Below are positions 1 to 9,176 of a stretch of 64,000 nucleotides of DNA, in pieces. Numbering within the stretch: position 1 is the stretch's first letter; every line of letters starts with the position of its first letter. Location of the stretch: the NCBI RefSeq assembly GCF_001663175.1, contig NZ_CP016033.1, positions 2,170,001 through 2,234,000 on the forward strand, read 5' to 3'. A program made the translations under genes and the position numbers. Source of the DNA: Erythrobacter neustonensis (GTDB taxonomy: Bacteria; Pseudomonadota; Alphaproteobacteria; Sphingomonadales; Sphingomonadaceae). The notes beneath the pieces were generated by a model. It was not told where the DNA came from, searched no databases, and saw only the letters and a list, made by a program, of their open reading frames with translations.

Positions 1-1286
1 CGGTCGAGTTCGCCCACCACGGTGTTGATCTGGGAGAGGTTCTCGGCCTGCATCGCTGCCGAATCCGCAAGCGTCTGGATCGCACCCGACAGCGCGGCGA
101 TATCGCGCGTGATCGCGGCAAAGGCATCGCCGCTGCGACCCACCAGATCGACCCCGCGATTGACCTGCACCGAACTGGCCGAGATCAGCGCCTTGACCTC
201 GTCCGCCGCCTCGGCGCAGCGCTGCGCAAGGGCGCGAACCTCGTTGGCGACCACGGCGAAACCCTTGCCCGCTTCGCCCGCACGCGCGGCTTCGACCCCG
301 GCGTTCAGCGCGAGCAGGTTGGTCTGGAACGAGATGCTTTCGATCACCGCGATGATCGAAGTGATTTCCTGCGACGAGCTTTCGATCTGCTGCATCGCGC
401 CCACCGCTTCGGACACGATCTGTGTGCCTTCGGTGGCGCGGGTGGTGGTGGCGTTGATCGTGCTGCGCGCGCCCGCGCTGGTCGACGCGCTTTCCTGGAC
501 GCTGGCGTTGATCGACGCGATCGCGGAGGCGGTCTCTTCGAGATTGGCGGCCTGTTCCTCGGTTCGGCGCGACAGATCGTCGGCGGCCGAACGGATCTCG
601 GTCGCGCCTGCGCTCATCGACCCCATGCCTGCCATCACCCGGCCCAGCGTCTCGCTCAAGGTTCCCAGCGCGGCGTTGAAATTGTGCTGCACCTGTTCGT
701 ATTCGGTCGGGAAGCCGTCGATCCGTGCGGTCAGGTCTCCGCCCGATACCTGCGCCAGCGCGGTGCCAAGCTTGTCGCTGACCAGCAGGCGCACGCGTTC
801 TTCGGAATTGTGGAAATAGCCCGACAGCGCCAGGTCGATATCGAGCAGCGCGATCTTGACCAGGGTGGCCACCTGCCGCGCCTGCGCCCGCCGCCACGGC
901 AGCATCCCGCGCCAGCCCGGTGCGATGATCGCGGTGATCAACTCGTCGAGCACGAGACCATAGGCACCGACATACCATTTGGGTTCCAGACCGATCCGGG
1001 CATGCACATTGCCGATCCGCGTCGCGCGGTCGTAGAACCGCTGATCGACCCCGTCGCGGAACACCGCCAGCCAGTGTTCGGCCTGCATCGCCTTGGCGCG
1101 GTCCATCTGCTGCGGGCTATCGAAATGCGCCGACAGTTCGCGGCGCGAGGCAATGACCCGGTAAAACCCGTCGAGCGCTTCGTCGAGCCGCCGTTTCAAT
1201 GCGCGGCCCACGCCGGTCAGGACACCTTGCCGCACATCGGCAAGGCCATAGTAATCAAGGCGCTCTTTGAGCGGATCGATAGCCAT
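1..1286 (-). CDS. globin-coupled methyl-accepting chemotaxis protein (3' end cut by window)
   Basis: Soluble chemoreceptor with an N-terminal protoglobin (haem oxygen/redox sensor) domain, about residues 1-160, followed by an MCP signalling domain. The globin hallmark [16 protein letters not shown] is present, with H95 as the likely proximal haem ligand. The signalling hairpin tip reads [20 protein letters not shown], matching receptors that bind CheA/CheW. No membrane segment is seen, so it should be cytoplasmic. ATG at 1286 was chosen because the globin helix begins directly after it. About 428 residues are visible and the C terminus lies beyond position 1. It is the last visible gene of the che operon, after a small gene ending at 1335, so it is probably the operon's own oxygen or redox receptor. 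The family assignment is firm; the ligand is inferred. Confidence 0.9.
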   Translation of the reverse strand, partial: MAIDPLKERLDYYGLADVRQGVLTGVGRALKRRLDEALDGFYRVIASRRELSAHFDSPQQMDRAKAMQAEHWLAVFRDGVDQRFYDRATRIGNVHARIGLEPKWYVGAYGLVLDELITAIIAPGWRGMLPWRRAQARQVATLVKIALLDIDLALSGYFHNSEERVRLLVSDKLGTALAQVSGGDLTARIDGFPTEYEQVQHNFNAALGTLSETLGRVMAGMGSMSAGATEIRSAADDLSRRTEEQAANLEETASAIASINASVQESASTSAGARSTINATTTRATEGTQIVSEAVGAMQQIESSSQEITSIIAVIESISFQTNLLALNAGVEAARAGEAGKGFAVVANEVRALAQRCAEAADEVKALISASSVQVNRGVDLVGRSGDAFAAITRDIAALSGAIQTLADSAAMQAENLSQINTVVGELD

Positions 1287-1334
1287 AACGGCACTCCTGC
1301 ATGTCGAATGGGCGCGACCCCGGGGTGGGTGAAT

Positions 1335-1646
1335 TCAATGGCTGGCCACACGCTCGAGCGCATTGCGCAGATCGCCGAGCCGGATCGCGGCGACCGCGGC
1401 AGCGGGGTCGCGCGCGGCGAGCACATCGGCCATTTCGCGCAGCGACTGCGCAAGCCGGTCGATCTGTTGCAGTTGCACCAGATGCTTCCCGGCCACCGCA
1501 GGATCGCTGCACAGCACGATCCCGAAGGTCTCGGCATCCTCGGCAAACCGGCCGAGCCGCGCGGAAATCGCATCGAGCAGCGCCGCCGAATGGGGCGCGG
1601 TGCCGCGCGGCACGTGGTCGGCGGATCGAGCGTGCGGCATCGTCAC
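1335..1646 (-). CDS. small hypothetical protein of the che operon
   Basis: A 103-residue protein, mostly alpha-helical by composition (LLDAISARLGRF, LVQLQQIDRLAQSLREMADVL), with no motif I recognise. Its GTG start overlaps the cheW stop codon, so it is translationally coupled. An ATG two codons downstream is an alternative start. It lies between cheW and the globin receptor, so a role in receptor-kinase coupling is possible but not shown. Strand, spacing and coupling make it a credible gene. The function is unknown. Confidence 0.7.
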   Translation of the reverse strand: MTMPHARSADHVPRGTAPHSAALLDAISARLGRFAEDAETFGIVLCSDPAVAGKHLVQLQQIDRLAQSLREMADVLAARDPAAAVAAIRLGDLRNALERVASH

Positions 1647-2083
1647 GCCGCCAGCTCGATCGGCTCATCCGCCATCAGCCGCGACAGATCGAGCACCATC
1701 ACCATGTCGTCGCCCAGTGGGGCGATTCCTTCGAGGAAATGGGTGATGGTTTCCTGTCCCATCGCGTCGGGTTGCTGCAGCGTGCCCGCTTCGATCGAGA
1801 CGATATCGGCGACATCGTGGACGATCAGCCCGCGCATCTGGCCTTCGTGCTCGATGACGATGATCGGGTTGCGCGGGGTCGCCTCGGTCGGAGTCCAGCC
1901 AAGTCGCGCAGCCAGGTCGATCACCGGCAGCACCGCGCCGCGCAGATTGACCACGCCCGCGACATAATCGGGCACGCGCGGCAGCCGCGTGACGGGCGAC
2001 CAGGCGCGGATTTCGCGCACGGTCATGATGTCGATGCCGAACCGCTGGTTGGCGATGCCGAAGGTGATGAGTTCGTGGCGCAT
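1643..2083 (-). CDS. cheW: chemotaxis coupling protein CheW
   Basis: CheW adaptor of 146 residues that couples chemoreceptors to the kinase CheA in the cytoplasmic array. The family pattern is clear: N-terminal FGIANQRFGIDIMTVREIR, then PRVPDYVAGVVNLRGAVLPVIDLAARLG, then an acidic C-terminal beta half ending LDLSRLM. The length is typical of stand-alone CheW. It follows cheY with a 22-bp gap and overlaps the next small gene, fitting one che operon on the minus strand. Confidence 0.96.
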   Translation of the reverse strand: MRHELITFGIANQRFGIDIMTVREIRAWSPVTRLPRVPDYVAGVVNLRGAVLPVIDLAARLGWTPTEATPRNPIIVIEHEGQMRGLIVHDVADIVSIEAGTLQQPDAMGQETITHFLEGIAPLGDDMVMVLDLSRLMADEPIELAA

Positions 2084-2105
2084 GGCAAGTGTCCCCCGGG
2101 CAGGA

Positions 2106-2489
2106 TCAGTGGATCACGCGGCGCAAGGCTGCGGTAAGCTTGTCGGCGTCGAACGGCTTGACGATCCATCCCGTCGCACCGGCATTGCGCGCGCGCTGTT
2201 TCTTCTCGTCCGAGCTTTCGGTGGTCAGCACGAGGATCGGGCGTTCGCCGTGCAGCGCGCTGGTGCGCAGTTTCTCGATCAGCCCGAACCCGTCGAGCCG
2301 CGGCATGTTGATATCGGTGATGATCACGTCGACTTCGTTCGAGGCGAGCCATTCCAGCGCTTCCTGACCATCTTCGCACTGCTCGACCGCGAACCCGCGT
2401 GAAGTCAGTGCGCCAAGCAGAAGCGCGCGCATCGAGGCGCTGTCATCGACCGTGAGAACACGGATTGAGGCAGTGTTGCTGGATTGCAT
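2106..2489 (-). CDS. cheY: CheY-type single-domain response regulator
   Basis: Receiver-only protein of 127 residues. The phosphoryl-acceptor pocket is intact: D15/D16 in TVDDSASMR, acceptor D59 in ITDINMPRLDG, the T/S in LVLTTESS and the conserved K in IVKPFDADK. It should accept phosphate from CheA and act on the flagellar switch, or serve as a phosphate sink. The start was placed at 2489 (MQSSN) because the receiver fold begins there; further upstream the frame only runs on toward the cheD end. It lies between cheD and cheW in the operon. No output domain is present. Confidence 0.94.
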   Translation of the reverse strand: MQSSNTASIRVLTVDDSASMRALLLGALTSRGFAVEQCEDGQEALEWLASNEVDVIITDINMPRLDGFGLIEKLRTSALHGERPILVLTTESSDEKKQRARNAGATGWIVKPFDADKLTAALRRVIH

Positions 2490-2508
2490 GATGTGCTCCG
2501 TTTGAACG

Positions 2509-3084
2509 TCAGAATAGCTCGACCGTCCCAAGCGCCGATTGCGGCCGCCCCAGTGGTTTTTCCTTAGGCGCGACATCGGCTGTCACGAGGCGCGCGCGAA
2601 CCTGTCCGCTGGCGGGACGAAACTGGATTCGCCGAGCCTGAACGCCTTCGAGATCCTCGAACACGCAGGGAATGCGCTCGCGTTCGAGGAACTGGCGGGC
2701 AAAGACGGCATTGGCGGTGCCAATCGGGCTGAGATCGGGGTTGAGGTTGGCCCCGCCGTAAAGCCGGGCGCGCATCCGGCTCTTGCTGGCACCCAGTCCC
2801 AGCATCTCGTTGATCAGCAGTTCCATCAGGAACAGGCCGTAATCGCTGTCGAAGGCCTGGCTGCGCACATGGGCGGGGGGTTCGGCAAGCAGGAAATGGT
2901 TCATCCCGCCGACCCGTGAGACAGGATCGAACAGACAGGTCGCAACGCAGCTGCCCAGGATCGTGCTCATTTCGATCCGCGGGTCGCTGCTGGCCTTGGC
3001 TTCGCCCTGCACGATGGTCATGCGCATCATGTCGGGAACGCCCGTGCCATCGGCGGCTGACGAGAAGGGGCTCATGACCGTCAT
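2509..3084 (-). CDS. cheD: chemoreceptor glutamine deamidase CheD
   Basis: CheD of 191 residues; the family deamidates specific receptor glutamines and often interacts with the CheC/CheY module. The catalytic Cys is in ILGSCVATCLFD, and the His is in GGMNHFLLAE. A C-terminal FEDLEGVQARRIQFRPASG segment matches the family end. Its ATG at 3084 overlaps the cheB stop (ATGA), showing translational coupling. No cheC is present in the window, so CheD here probably works with receptors alone. Confidence 0.93.
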   Translation of the reverse strand: MTVMSPFSSAADGTGVPDMMRMTIVQGEAKASSDPRIEMSTILGSCVATCLFDPVSRVGGMNHFLLAEPPAHVRSQAFDSDYGLFLMELLINEMLGLGASKSRMRARLYGGANLNPDLSPIGTANAVFARQFLERERIPCVFEDLEGVQARRIQFRPASGQVRARLVTADVAPKEKPLGRPQSALGTVELF

Positions 3085-4199
3085 GCAAAACCAGCCCGCG
3101 CCTTGGCCGGCGCAGCGGGCGCGAAGATCGCACTCGCGATCCGGTCGAGCGGCAACACATCGCTTGCCGCGCCCAGTTCGATCGCGGCGCGCGGCATCCC
3201 GTAGACCACGCAGCTTGCCTGATCCTGCGCGATCGTGCGCGCGCCGATGCTGGCCAGTTGCGCCATGCCTTGCGCCCCGTCCTGACCCATCCCGGTAAGC
3301 AGCACACCCAGTGCGCGCGGTCCGGCACTGGCGCCCAACGTGCTGGCGAGCGAGGAAAACAGGCGGTCGACGCTCGGGCGGTGCCCGCTGACGGGATCGC
3401 CTTCGCGCAGGACGCAGCGCCATCCGCGCGATCCTGCGGCGGCGACCTGCAAGTGGCGATCGCTGCCCGGCGCAAGCAGCACCATCCCGCGTTCAAGCGG
3501 CATGTCGCTTTCTGCCAGCATCACCTTCGGGCGGGCCGAGCGGTCGAACGACTGCGCGATCGCTCCGGCAAAGCAGGCGTTGATGTGCTGGACGATCAGC
3601 GTGGGCGGGCAATCGGCGGGAAATCCGGCGAGCACGGTGTGCAACGCCTCGACGCCGCCGGTCGATGCACCGATCACGATGATATCCGGCTGTCCGGCCT
3701 GCGGCTGCACCGCGCCGATGCCAGCGCCGCGCCGCAACCCTGGTTCCTGGGGCGGGTTGGCATTGGCGGTGGCGCGCGGATGGATTGGATGCGGGACCAG
3801 GTGCACCCGCGCAGCCTCGCGCACCATGTCCACCAGCGGGCAATCGTCGACCATTTCGCTCGGGCGCACGCGCAACTGCGATTTGGCGACGCACCCGACC
3901 GCGCCCAGTTGCAGCCCGCGCGCGGTCGCGCTCGCGCCGGCTTCGGTCGCGCCCGAAACCAGGATTACGGGGGTGGGGCGCAGCTGCATGATCTTTTCGA
4001 GGAAGGACAAGCCATCCATCCCCGGCATCTCGATATCGAGCGTCACCACGTCGGGGTCGAGCGCCTTGATCATGCCGCGCGCCTCGCTCGCATCGGCAGC
4101 GGTGCCCACCACGCTGATATCGCTGTGCTGCCCCAAACGGTGCTGCAGCAGTGCGCGCATCAATGGGCTGTCGTCGACGATCAGGACCCGAATGCTCAT
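3081..4199 (-). CDS. cheB: chemotaxis response regulator protein-glutamate methylesterase CheB
   Basis: Two-domain CheB of 372 residues. The receiver has D9/D10 and acceptor D55 (VVTLDIEMPGMDG). A linker of about 50 residues leads to the methylesterase with the catalytic triad elements visible: Ser in VIGASTGGVEAL, His in LIVQHINACF and Asp in LLTGMGQDGAQGM. It removes methyl groups from receptors when phosphorylated by CheA. The ATG at 4199 overlaps the cheR stop. All catalytic elements are present, unlike the CheB-like protein at 18365-19396. Confidence 0.96.
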   Translation of the reverse strand: MSIRVLIVDDSPLMRALLQHRLGQHSDISVVGTAADASEARGMIKALDPDVVTLDIEMPGMDGLSFLEKIMQLRPTPVILVSGATEAGASATARGLQLGAVGCVAKSQLRVRPSEMVDDCPLVDMVREAARVHLVPHPIHPRATANANPPQEPGLRRGAGIGAVQPQAGQPDIIVIGASTGGVEALHTVLAGFPADCPPTLIVQHINACFAGAIAQSFDRSARPKVMLAESDMPLERGMVLLAPGSDRHLQVAAAGSRGWRCVLREGDPVSGHRPSVDRLFSSLASTLGASAGPRALGVLLTGMGQDGAQGMAQLASIGARTIAQDQASCVVYGMPRAAIELGAASDVLPLDRIASAIFAPAAPAKARAGFA

Positions 4200-5092
4200 G
4201 CTGCTTCCCTTCGGCGGTAAATCGTGGGCCCGACAGGATCGAGCAGTTCGGCGGCAGGCCCGCTGACGCGTTCGGAATGGCCGATGTAAAGATAGCCGCC
4301 CGGCAGCAATGCGTTCGCAAAACGGGTCAGCAACCGGTCCTTGGTCGGCCCGTCGAAATAGATCATCACATTGCGGCAGAAGATGACGTCGAAGGGGCGT
4401 CGCATCGGCCATTCGCCCATCAGGTTGAGCTCGCGAAAGCGGACCATCGCCTGCAAAACAGGGTCGATGCCAAGCCGCGGCTCGCTGCCGGAGCCGGGGG
4501 CCGCGATGCTCCAAGCGCGGCGCAAGGGTTCGGGCACGGCCTCGAGCGCGCTGGCGGGATAGGTCGCCGCCCGCGCGCCGGCGAGCGCATTGATCGAAAT
4601 GTCACTGGCCAGCGCGATCAGGCGCGACTGGGCAAGTCTCATGCCTGCACCGCGATCTGCCCCCAGCAGTACCATCAAGAGCGTCCAGATTTCCTCGCCG
4701 GTGGAACATCCCGCCGACCAGATCCGGACTTCTTCTCCCGCGGTCGCCCGGCGCACCAGATCGGGGCGCACGGTGGTTTCGAAATGGTCGAAATGGTGCG
4801 GTTCGCGGTGGAAATAGGTGTGATTGGTGGTCAGCGCAGCCACCACTTCGGTCAACAGCCGGGCATCGCCATCCAGCGTATCGAGAAACGCGCCGAAGCT
4901 GGTCAGGCCGCTGCGCCGCACCAGCGGGGCAAGCCGCGAATAGGCCAGCATCCGCTTGCGATCGGACAGGACAATTCCCGTTTCGGCATGGATCAGGCCG
5001 GAAATGCGCCGGAAGTCGGCCTCGCTGTAGATCGCGGGGCTGACGCCGGGCACCATGCTCTCGGTCGCTGCTGCAATGCTCGCGGTGTGCAT
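4196..5092 (-). CDS. cheR: chemotaxis protein methyltransferase CheR
   Basis: CheR of 298 residues that methylates receptor glutamates with S-adenosylmethionine. An N-terminal helical domain (about 20-80) precedes the SAM-binding motif RIWSAGCSTGEEIWTLLM, and the conserved VIFCRNVMIYF and GGYLYIGHSE segments follow. It sits 3 bp after cheA and overlaps cheB. Two receptors nearby end in a WxxF peptide that could tether this enzyme. Confidence 0.96.
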   Translation of the reverse strand: MHTASIAAATESMVPGVSPAIYSEADFRRISGLIHAETGIVLSDRKRMLAYSRLAPLVRRSGLTSFGAFLDTLDGDARLLTEVVAALTTNHTYFHREPHHFDHFETTVRPDLVRRATAGEEVRIWSAGCSTGEEIWTLLMVLLGADRGAGMRLAQSRLIALASDISINALAGARAATYPASALEAVPEPLRRAWSIAAPGSGSEPRLGIDPVLQAMVRFRELNLMGEWPMRRPFDVIFCRNVMIYFDGPTKDRLLTRFANALLPGGYLYIGHSERVSGPAAELLDPVGPTIYRRREAA

Positions 5093-5095
5093 CGG

Positions 5096-7225
5096 TCAAG
5101 CCGCGGCGGCAAAGGGGATGGCGGCGTGTTGGCGTGCGGCAGTGCTGGCGATGAAATCGACATCGACGATCAGCGCGACCTTGCCGTTGCCGAGGATCGT
5201 CGCGCCGGCGACGCTGTCGATCTGGCGGTAATGCGCGTCCAGTGCCTTGATCACGAACTGGCGCTGGTCGGTGATCGCATCGACCAGCAGCGCGGCGCGC
5301 CCGTGGCCTTCGGTTTCGACCAGAACCAGCACGCCTTCGCACGGGTTGGTAACTGCGGCATCGGCCCCGGTCAGCACCGCCAGCGGCACGATCGGCACGA
5401 AGCTGCCGCGGGCGTTGAGCATCTGTGCGCGCGTGCCCATGCCCTTGACGTCGGCGGGGCTGGGTCGCAGGCTTTCGATGACATGGGTCAGCGGGATCAC
5501 CAGCGATTGGTCGCCGACCTGCACGATCATCCCGTCCGAAATCGCCAGCGTCAGCGGCAAGGCGAGGCTGAAGGTGGTGCCCTTGCCGGGCTGGCTTTCG
5601 ATGGTGATGCGACCCCCAAGTTCCTTCACGTTCTGCTTGACCACGTCCATGCCCACCCCGCGGCCAGAGATGTTCGAAACCTGCGCCGCGGTCGAAAAGC
5701 CGGGGGCAAAGATCAGCAGGTTGATATCGTCGTCGGACAGTTGCGCATCGGGGGCGACAAGCCCGTTGGCGATCGCCTTGGCCAGCACCCGGTCGCGGTC
5801 GATCCCGCGGCCATCGTCGGCGATGCGGATGATGATCCGCCCCGCCTTCTGTTCGGCCGACAGCGTCAGCGTGCCTTCGGGGTCCTTGCCTGCGGCACGG
5901 CGTTCCTCGGGGCTTTCGATCCCGTGATCCACCGCGTTGCGGATCAGGTGCGTCATCGGCTCGCTCAGCCGTTCGATCACGGTCTTGTCGAGCTCGGTGG
6001 TTTCGCCCGCGACCTCCAGTTTCACGTGCTTGCCGGTGCTTGCCCCCAGTTCGCGCAGCAGCCGCGGAACGCGGCCGAACACCGAACTGATCGGCTGGGC
6101 GCGGAACGCCATCGCGTGTTCCTGGATATCGCGCACCAGGCCGTCGATCAGCGCCAGTTCCTCGATATGCGCAAGGTTCTCGTTGGTCAGCCGCTGGGCG
6201 AGCATCGCCTGCGCAATCACCAACTCGCCAACACCGTCGATCAGCATGTCGAGCTTTTTCAGATCGATCCGGACCGATTGGTTGGCAGTGCCGCCGCCCG
6301 CCGCCGCGGCTCCGGTCGCAGCGGCGGACGCCGCCGGCACGGTTGAGGCGGGGACGACGGCTTCGGGTTTGATGATCGGTTGAGGTTCGTCGGACCGCGG
6401 TGCTGCCAGCGCGGGCTTGCCCGTCGCGAGCCGCGGCGCGGGCATGTCGTCGCCATCATAGGCCAACGTCACATCGTCGCCGACGAAATCGAAAATCTCG
6501 GCGACAGCGTCGCGGTTGACCGTTCCCGGCATGCGGAAGGTCCAGCCAAGATAGCCTTCCTCCACCACCAGGCGTTCGAAGGTGGGGATGGAACCGATGT
6601 CGCACAATTCGCACGTACCGCCGAGATCGGTGAGCTCGCGCAGCCAAAGCAAGGGCTCGCTGCCCTTGGTCATTGCGCCGGCGTGCGGCCGGATATGGAC
6701 GAGCCAGTGCGGCGGCGCGGGCGGAGAAGCCGCCGGGACGGGGAGGGCGAGTTCATCGAGCAGCGAATCGAGATCGTCGAAACCGGAGGCCGGGGCGGCC
6801 TGCGCCGCGGGCTCGGGCGCGTTGGGGGCGATCGGCGTCCCGCTGCCGCCGGCTCTGGCGGCCTCTAGTCGTGCGAGGAGTTCGGCATCGTCGGGTGGGC
6901 TGCTGCCGGCGGCGCGGGCGGCCTCGACGTGATCGCGCAGGCAATCGAGCGCCAGCAGCAACAGGTCGACCAGCGGGGGTTCGAGCGGCACCAGACCTTC
7001 GCGGATTTCGCCGAGCAGATTTTCGAACCCGTGGGTGTAGGCAGCCAGCGCCGAATGGCCGAATGCGCCCGCGCCGCCCTTGATCGAATGCACCGCGCGG
7101 AAGATCGCGTTGATGGTTTCCGCGTCGTGGGTTCCATCACGGCAGGCGGCCAGACCCGTTTCGGTGGCTTCGAGCGATTCTTCGCATTCGACGAAGAAGA
7201 TTTGCTGGATGTCGTCTTCGGTCAT
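5096..7225 (-). CDS. cheA: chemotaxis histidine kinase CheA
   Basis: CheA of 709 residues. The N-terminal HPt domain carries the phosphorylated His at residue 46 (FRAVHSIKGGAGAFG). A variable region follows, then the dimerisation domain (about 330-400, KKLDMLIDGVGELVIAQ), the ATP-binding domain with N box HLIRNAVDHGIESPEER and G boxes ADDGRGID and GRGVGMDVVK, and a C-terminal CheW-like domain. The ATG at 7225 overlaps the stop of the upstream STAS gene. It phosphorylates CheY, CheB and perhaps other local receiver proteins. Confidence 0.96.
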   Translation of the reverse strand: MTEDDIQQIFFVECEESLEATETGLAACRDGTHDAETINAIFRAVHSIKGGAGAFGHSALAAYTHGFENLLGEIREGLVPLEPPLVDLLLLALDCLRDHVEAARAAGSSPPDDAELLARLEAARAGGSGTPIAPNAPEPAAQAAPASGFDDLDSLLDELALPVPAASPPAPPHWLVHIRPHAGAMTKGSEPLLWLRELTDLGGTCELCDIGSIPTFERLVVEEGYLGWTFRMPGTVNRDAVAEIFDFVGDDVTLAYDGDDMPAPRLATGKPALAAPRSDEPQPIIKPEAVVPASTVPAASAAATGAAAAGGGTANQSVRIDLKKLDMLIDGVGELVIAQAMLAQRLTNENLAHIEELALIDGLVRDIQEHAMAFRAQPISSVFGRVPRLLRELGASTGKHVKLEVAGETTELDKTVIERLSEPMTHLIRNAVDHGIESPEERRAAGKDPEGTLTLSAEQKAGRIIIRIADDGRGIDRDRVLAKAIANGLVAPDAQLSDDDINLLIFAPGFSTAAQVSNISGRGVGMDVVKQNVKELGGRITIESQPGKGTTFSLALPLTLAISDGMIVQVGDQSLVIPLTHVIESLRPSPADVKGMGTRAQMLNARGSFVPIVPLAVLTGADAAVTNPCEGVLVLVETEGHGRAALLVDAITDQRQFVIKALDAHYRQIDSVAGATILGNGKVALIVDVDFIASTAARQHAAIPFAAAA

Positions 7226-7479
7226 GCTTCGCCCCCTTCCAGCACGACATGATCGAGCCGCGTCAGTTGCAACGCGGCGGTGACGGGGGGGCTGGGTTGG
7301 TGGATCGCGATGCCGCCTTCGGTTCTTGCCGCTGAAACAAGCAGTTGCAGCACGGCTTGCCCAATCCGCTCGACCTTGGAGGCGTCGAGCACAAGCGGCG
7401 CCGGGCCGAGCGCTTCGGCGATTTCCGGATAGAGCGCAGAGGCCGCACTGCGGTCGCAAATTGGGGGAAGAGCGATCAT
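7222..7479 (-). CDS. STAS-domain protein
   Basis: An 85-residue STAS-fold protein (anti-sigma-factor antagonist type), the first gene of the compact che operon. The family pattern shows in LVLDASKVERIGQAVLQLLVSAAR and the C-terminal LTRLDHVVLEGG. The residue where phosphorylatable members have Ser is not clearly conserved (KVERIGQAV), so the switch mechanism is uncertain. The start at 7479 (MIALPP) was chosen because it keeps the domain to normal length. It overlaps cheA by ATGA. It may be a scaffolding or partner-switching component; the role is inferred. Confidence 0.82.
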   Translation of the reverse strand: MIALPPICDRSAASALYPEIAEALGPAPLVLDASKVERIGQAVLQLLVSAARTEGGIAIHQPSPPVTAALQLTRLDHVVLEGGEA

Positions 7480-7585
7480 TTTGGCCTCGTTTTGCGGTTT
7501 TTCAGGGGGTCTGCCGGGGGTCAAGGCGGGGGCGAAATGGCATCAGGACAGGGCAAGAAGGGGTCTGGCCGGGGTCTGGCGGCCT

Positions 7586-9076
7586 CTAGAATTCGCTCCA
7601 GTCGTCGTCGGCGAAGTCTGCGGCGGTCGGAGCCGGTTGCCGGGCGAGGTTGCCGCTGACCGGCAGGCTGGAGGCTGCCGCGGGTTTGCGTGGGGCGGGC
7701 GCTTTTCGCTTTGGCGCGGGAAGCGGGGCCGGTGCCGGTGCCGGTGCCGGTGTGCGGGCAGGGATGGAGGCGTGGCTGGCGGCAGGTGCAAGCTGCGCAC
7801 CGCTGACCCGGAACTGCGCGACCAATTCGCCCAGCCTAGCCGCCTCGGACGAGAGGCTGCGCGTTGCTGCGGTTGCCTGTTCGACCATCGCCGCGTTCTG
7901 CTGCGTCATGCGGTCGATGCTGCCCACCGCCGTGTTGACCTGTTCGAGATTGCTCGCCTGCGCCGCGGCGGTTTCGGCGATCGCGGTCACCTGTCCGGTC
8001 ACCGCGCCTACCTGCGCGACGATTTCGGCGAGCAGCGTGCCGGTTTCGCCCACCAGGCTCACCCCGTCGCCGACATGGCCGGTCGACTTGTCGATCAGCG
8101 CCTTGATGTCGCGCGCCGCCTCGGCGCTGCGCTGGGCGAGCGCGCGGACTTCGTTGGCGACCACGGCAAAGCCCTTGCCCGCTTCGCCCGCGCGGGCAGC
8201 CTCGACCCCGGCGTTCAGCGCGAGCAGGTTGGTCTGGAAGGCGATCCCGTCGATCACCGCGATGATCTGGGTGATCTCGCGCGCGGATTGCTCGATCGCG
8301 CCCATCGCCGCCACCGCCTTGCCCACCACCGCGCCGCCTTGCGCCGCGCGTTCGTGGGTTTCGGCGATCGCATGGCGCGCGGCGCTGGCGTTTTCGGCCG
8401 CCTGCCGGGTGAGCCCGACCGTGCTGCCGACCGAGGCGGCGGTTTCTTCGAGACTTGCGGCCTGCTGTTCGTTGCGCAGCGCGAGGTCCTCGGAGGCGGC
8501 GCGAATCTCGTCCGAGCCCGTGCGCACCCCGCCAACCGTGGCATGCACCGCGCCGATCATCGCCTCGAGCTTGCCGACCGAGGTGTTGAAGGCATCCTGC
8601 AACCGCCGATGCTCGCCATCGGCCATCCCGCTGATCCGGAACGTCAGATCACCCTGCGACAACCGGTCCAACGCATCGCTCAGCACAGCGACGACCTTGC
8701 CCGATTGATCGGCCTCGGCTTCGGCGACGCGGATCGCATTGGCGCGGAAGGTTTCCATCGCCTTGGTCATCCGGCCCACGCAGTCGCGATATTCGGTGAA
8801 CAGGATTGGCGAAGTCAGATCGCCCGTCGCCAGCTTTTCCATCCGCACCACGGTATCGACATAGGGACCGGTGATCAGTGCCTTGGCAAGCAGCATGACC
8901 CCGGTCAGCGCCAGCATCGCGGCGGCCGCGATCGCCACCGCAGTGCCGGGTGCGATGATCTGCTGCATGGCCAGCAACGCCGCCAGCACGCCGACCGCCC
9001 CGAGCGCCGCATTGGCCGCGACAAGAACCACGAACTTGGTGCGGATCGGAGCGTGTTTCTTGAACCAGCTGATCAT
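7586..9076 (-). CDS. methyl-accepting chemotaxis protein without periplasmic domain (MCP1)
   Basis: Chemoreceptor of 496 residues. Two membrane helices lie at about 15-65 with almost no periplasmic loop, so it probably senses a cytoplasmic or membrane signal. Two HAMP-like segments follow (about 75-165), then the signalling domain with tip [19 protein letters not shown]. The C terminus is a Pro/Ala-rich linker ending in DDDWSEF, which fits the WxxF pentapeptide that binds CheR. Start ATG has a good ribosome site (AAGGACGG). A TATAAT box lies at 9099-9104 and CTAGGG elements at 9145-9170. About 836 bp are nearly identical to the receptor at 16220-18124. Confidence 0.94.
   Translation of the reverse strand: MISWFKKHAPIRTKFVVLVAANAALGAVGVLAALLAMQQIIAPGTAVAIAAAAMLALTGVMLLAKALITGPYVDTVVRMEKLATGDLTSPILFTEYRDCVGRMTKAMETFRANAIRVAEAEADQSGKVVAVLSDALDRLSQGDLTFRISGMADGEHRRLQDAFNTSVGKLEAMIGAVHATVGGVRTGSDEIRAASEDLALRNEQQAASLEETAASVGSTVGLTRQAAENASAARHAIAETHERAAQGGAVVGKAVAAMGAIEQSAREITQIIAVIDGIAFQTNLLALNAGVEAARAGEAGKGFAVVANEVRALAQRSAEAARDIKALIDKSTGHVGDGVSLVGETGTLLAEIVAQVGAVTGQVTAIAETAAAQASNLEQVNTAVGSIDRMTQQNAAMVEQATAATRSLSSEAARLGELVAQFRVSGAQLAPAASHASIPARTPAPAPAPAPLPAPKRKAPAPRKPAAASSLPVSGNLARQPAPTAADFADDDWSEF
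7776..8611. repeat. near-identical 836-bp repeat, copy 1 (MCP1 signalling domain)
   Basis: Direct repeat of 16401-17236 at a constant offset of 8625 bp with no visible indel and only scattered single-base differences. It codes for the HAMP-proximal and signalling domains of two chemoreceptors. Recombination between copies would delete the intervening 8.6 kb. Confidence 0.9.
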
Positions 9077-9144
9077 CGGGTCCGTCCTTGGGTATCTGAT
9101 TATAGAGCGACTGTAGGGTCGAGCGCTGAAAGCCTGATTGCACC

Positions 9145-9170
9145 GCGCCTAGGAGCAAATCCCTAGGCGC
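9145..9170. promoter_or_regulatory. CTAGGG inverted repeat upstream of MCP1
   Basis: Perfect inverted repeat with 9-bp arms gcgcctagg / cctaggcgc and an 8-bp centre. It sits about 70 bp upstream of the start site implied by a TATAAT at 9099-9104. It could be a terminator for the receptor ending at 9177, but it has no T tract and the same CTAGGG core recurs upstream of other genes here, so an operator is preferred. Confidence 0.5.
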
Positions 9171-9176
9171 TCAGGG

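Noticed and set aside
684..1967. Long plus-strand open frame
   Set aside because: It is antisense to the globin receptor, a small che gene and cheW, which have clear protein families; its translation is a GC-rich shadow with no motif.
4151..6346. 731-codon plus-strand frame
   Set aside because: Lies opposite cheR and cheA and shows His/Gln/Arg-rich shadow composition. Length alone is not evidence at this GC content.
7481..9166. Long plus-strand frame opposite MCP1
   Set aside because: Its near-twin occurs opposite MCP3 only because the receptors are near-identical; a shadow of the real minus-strand gene.
9145..9170. Simple rho-independent terminator for MCP2
   Set aside because: Stem is strong but there is no T tract on either strand and the same core recurs upstream of other genes; kept as a regulatory element, though a dual role is possible.
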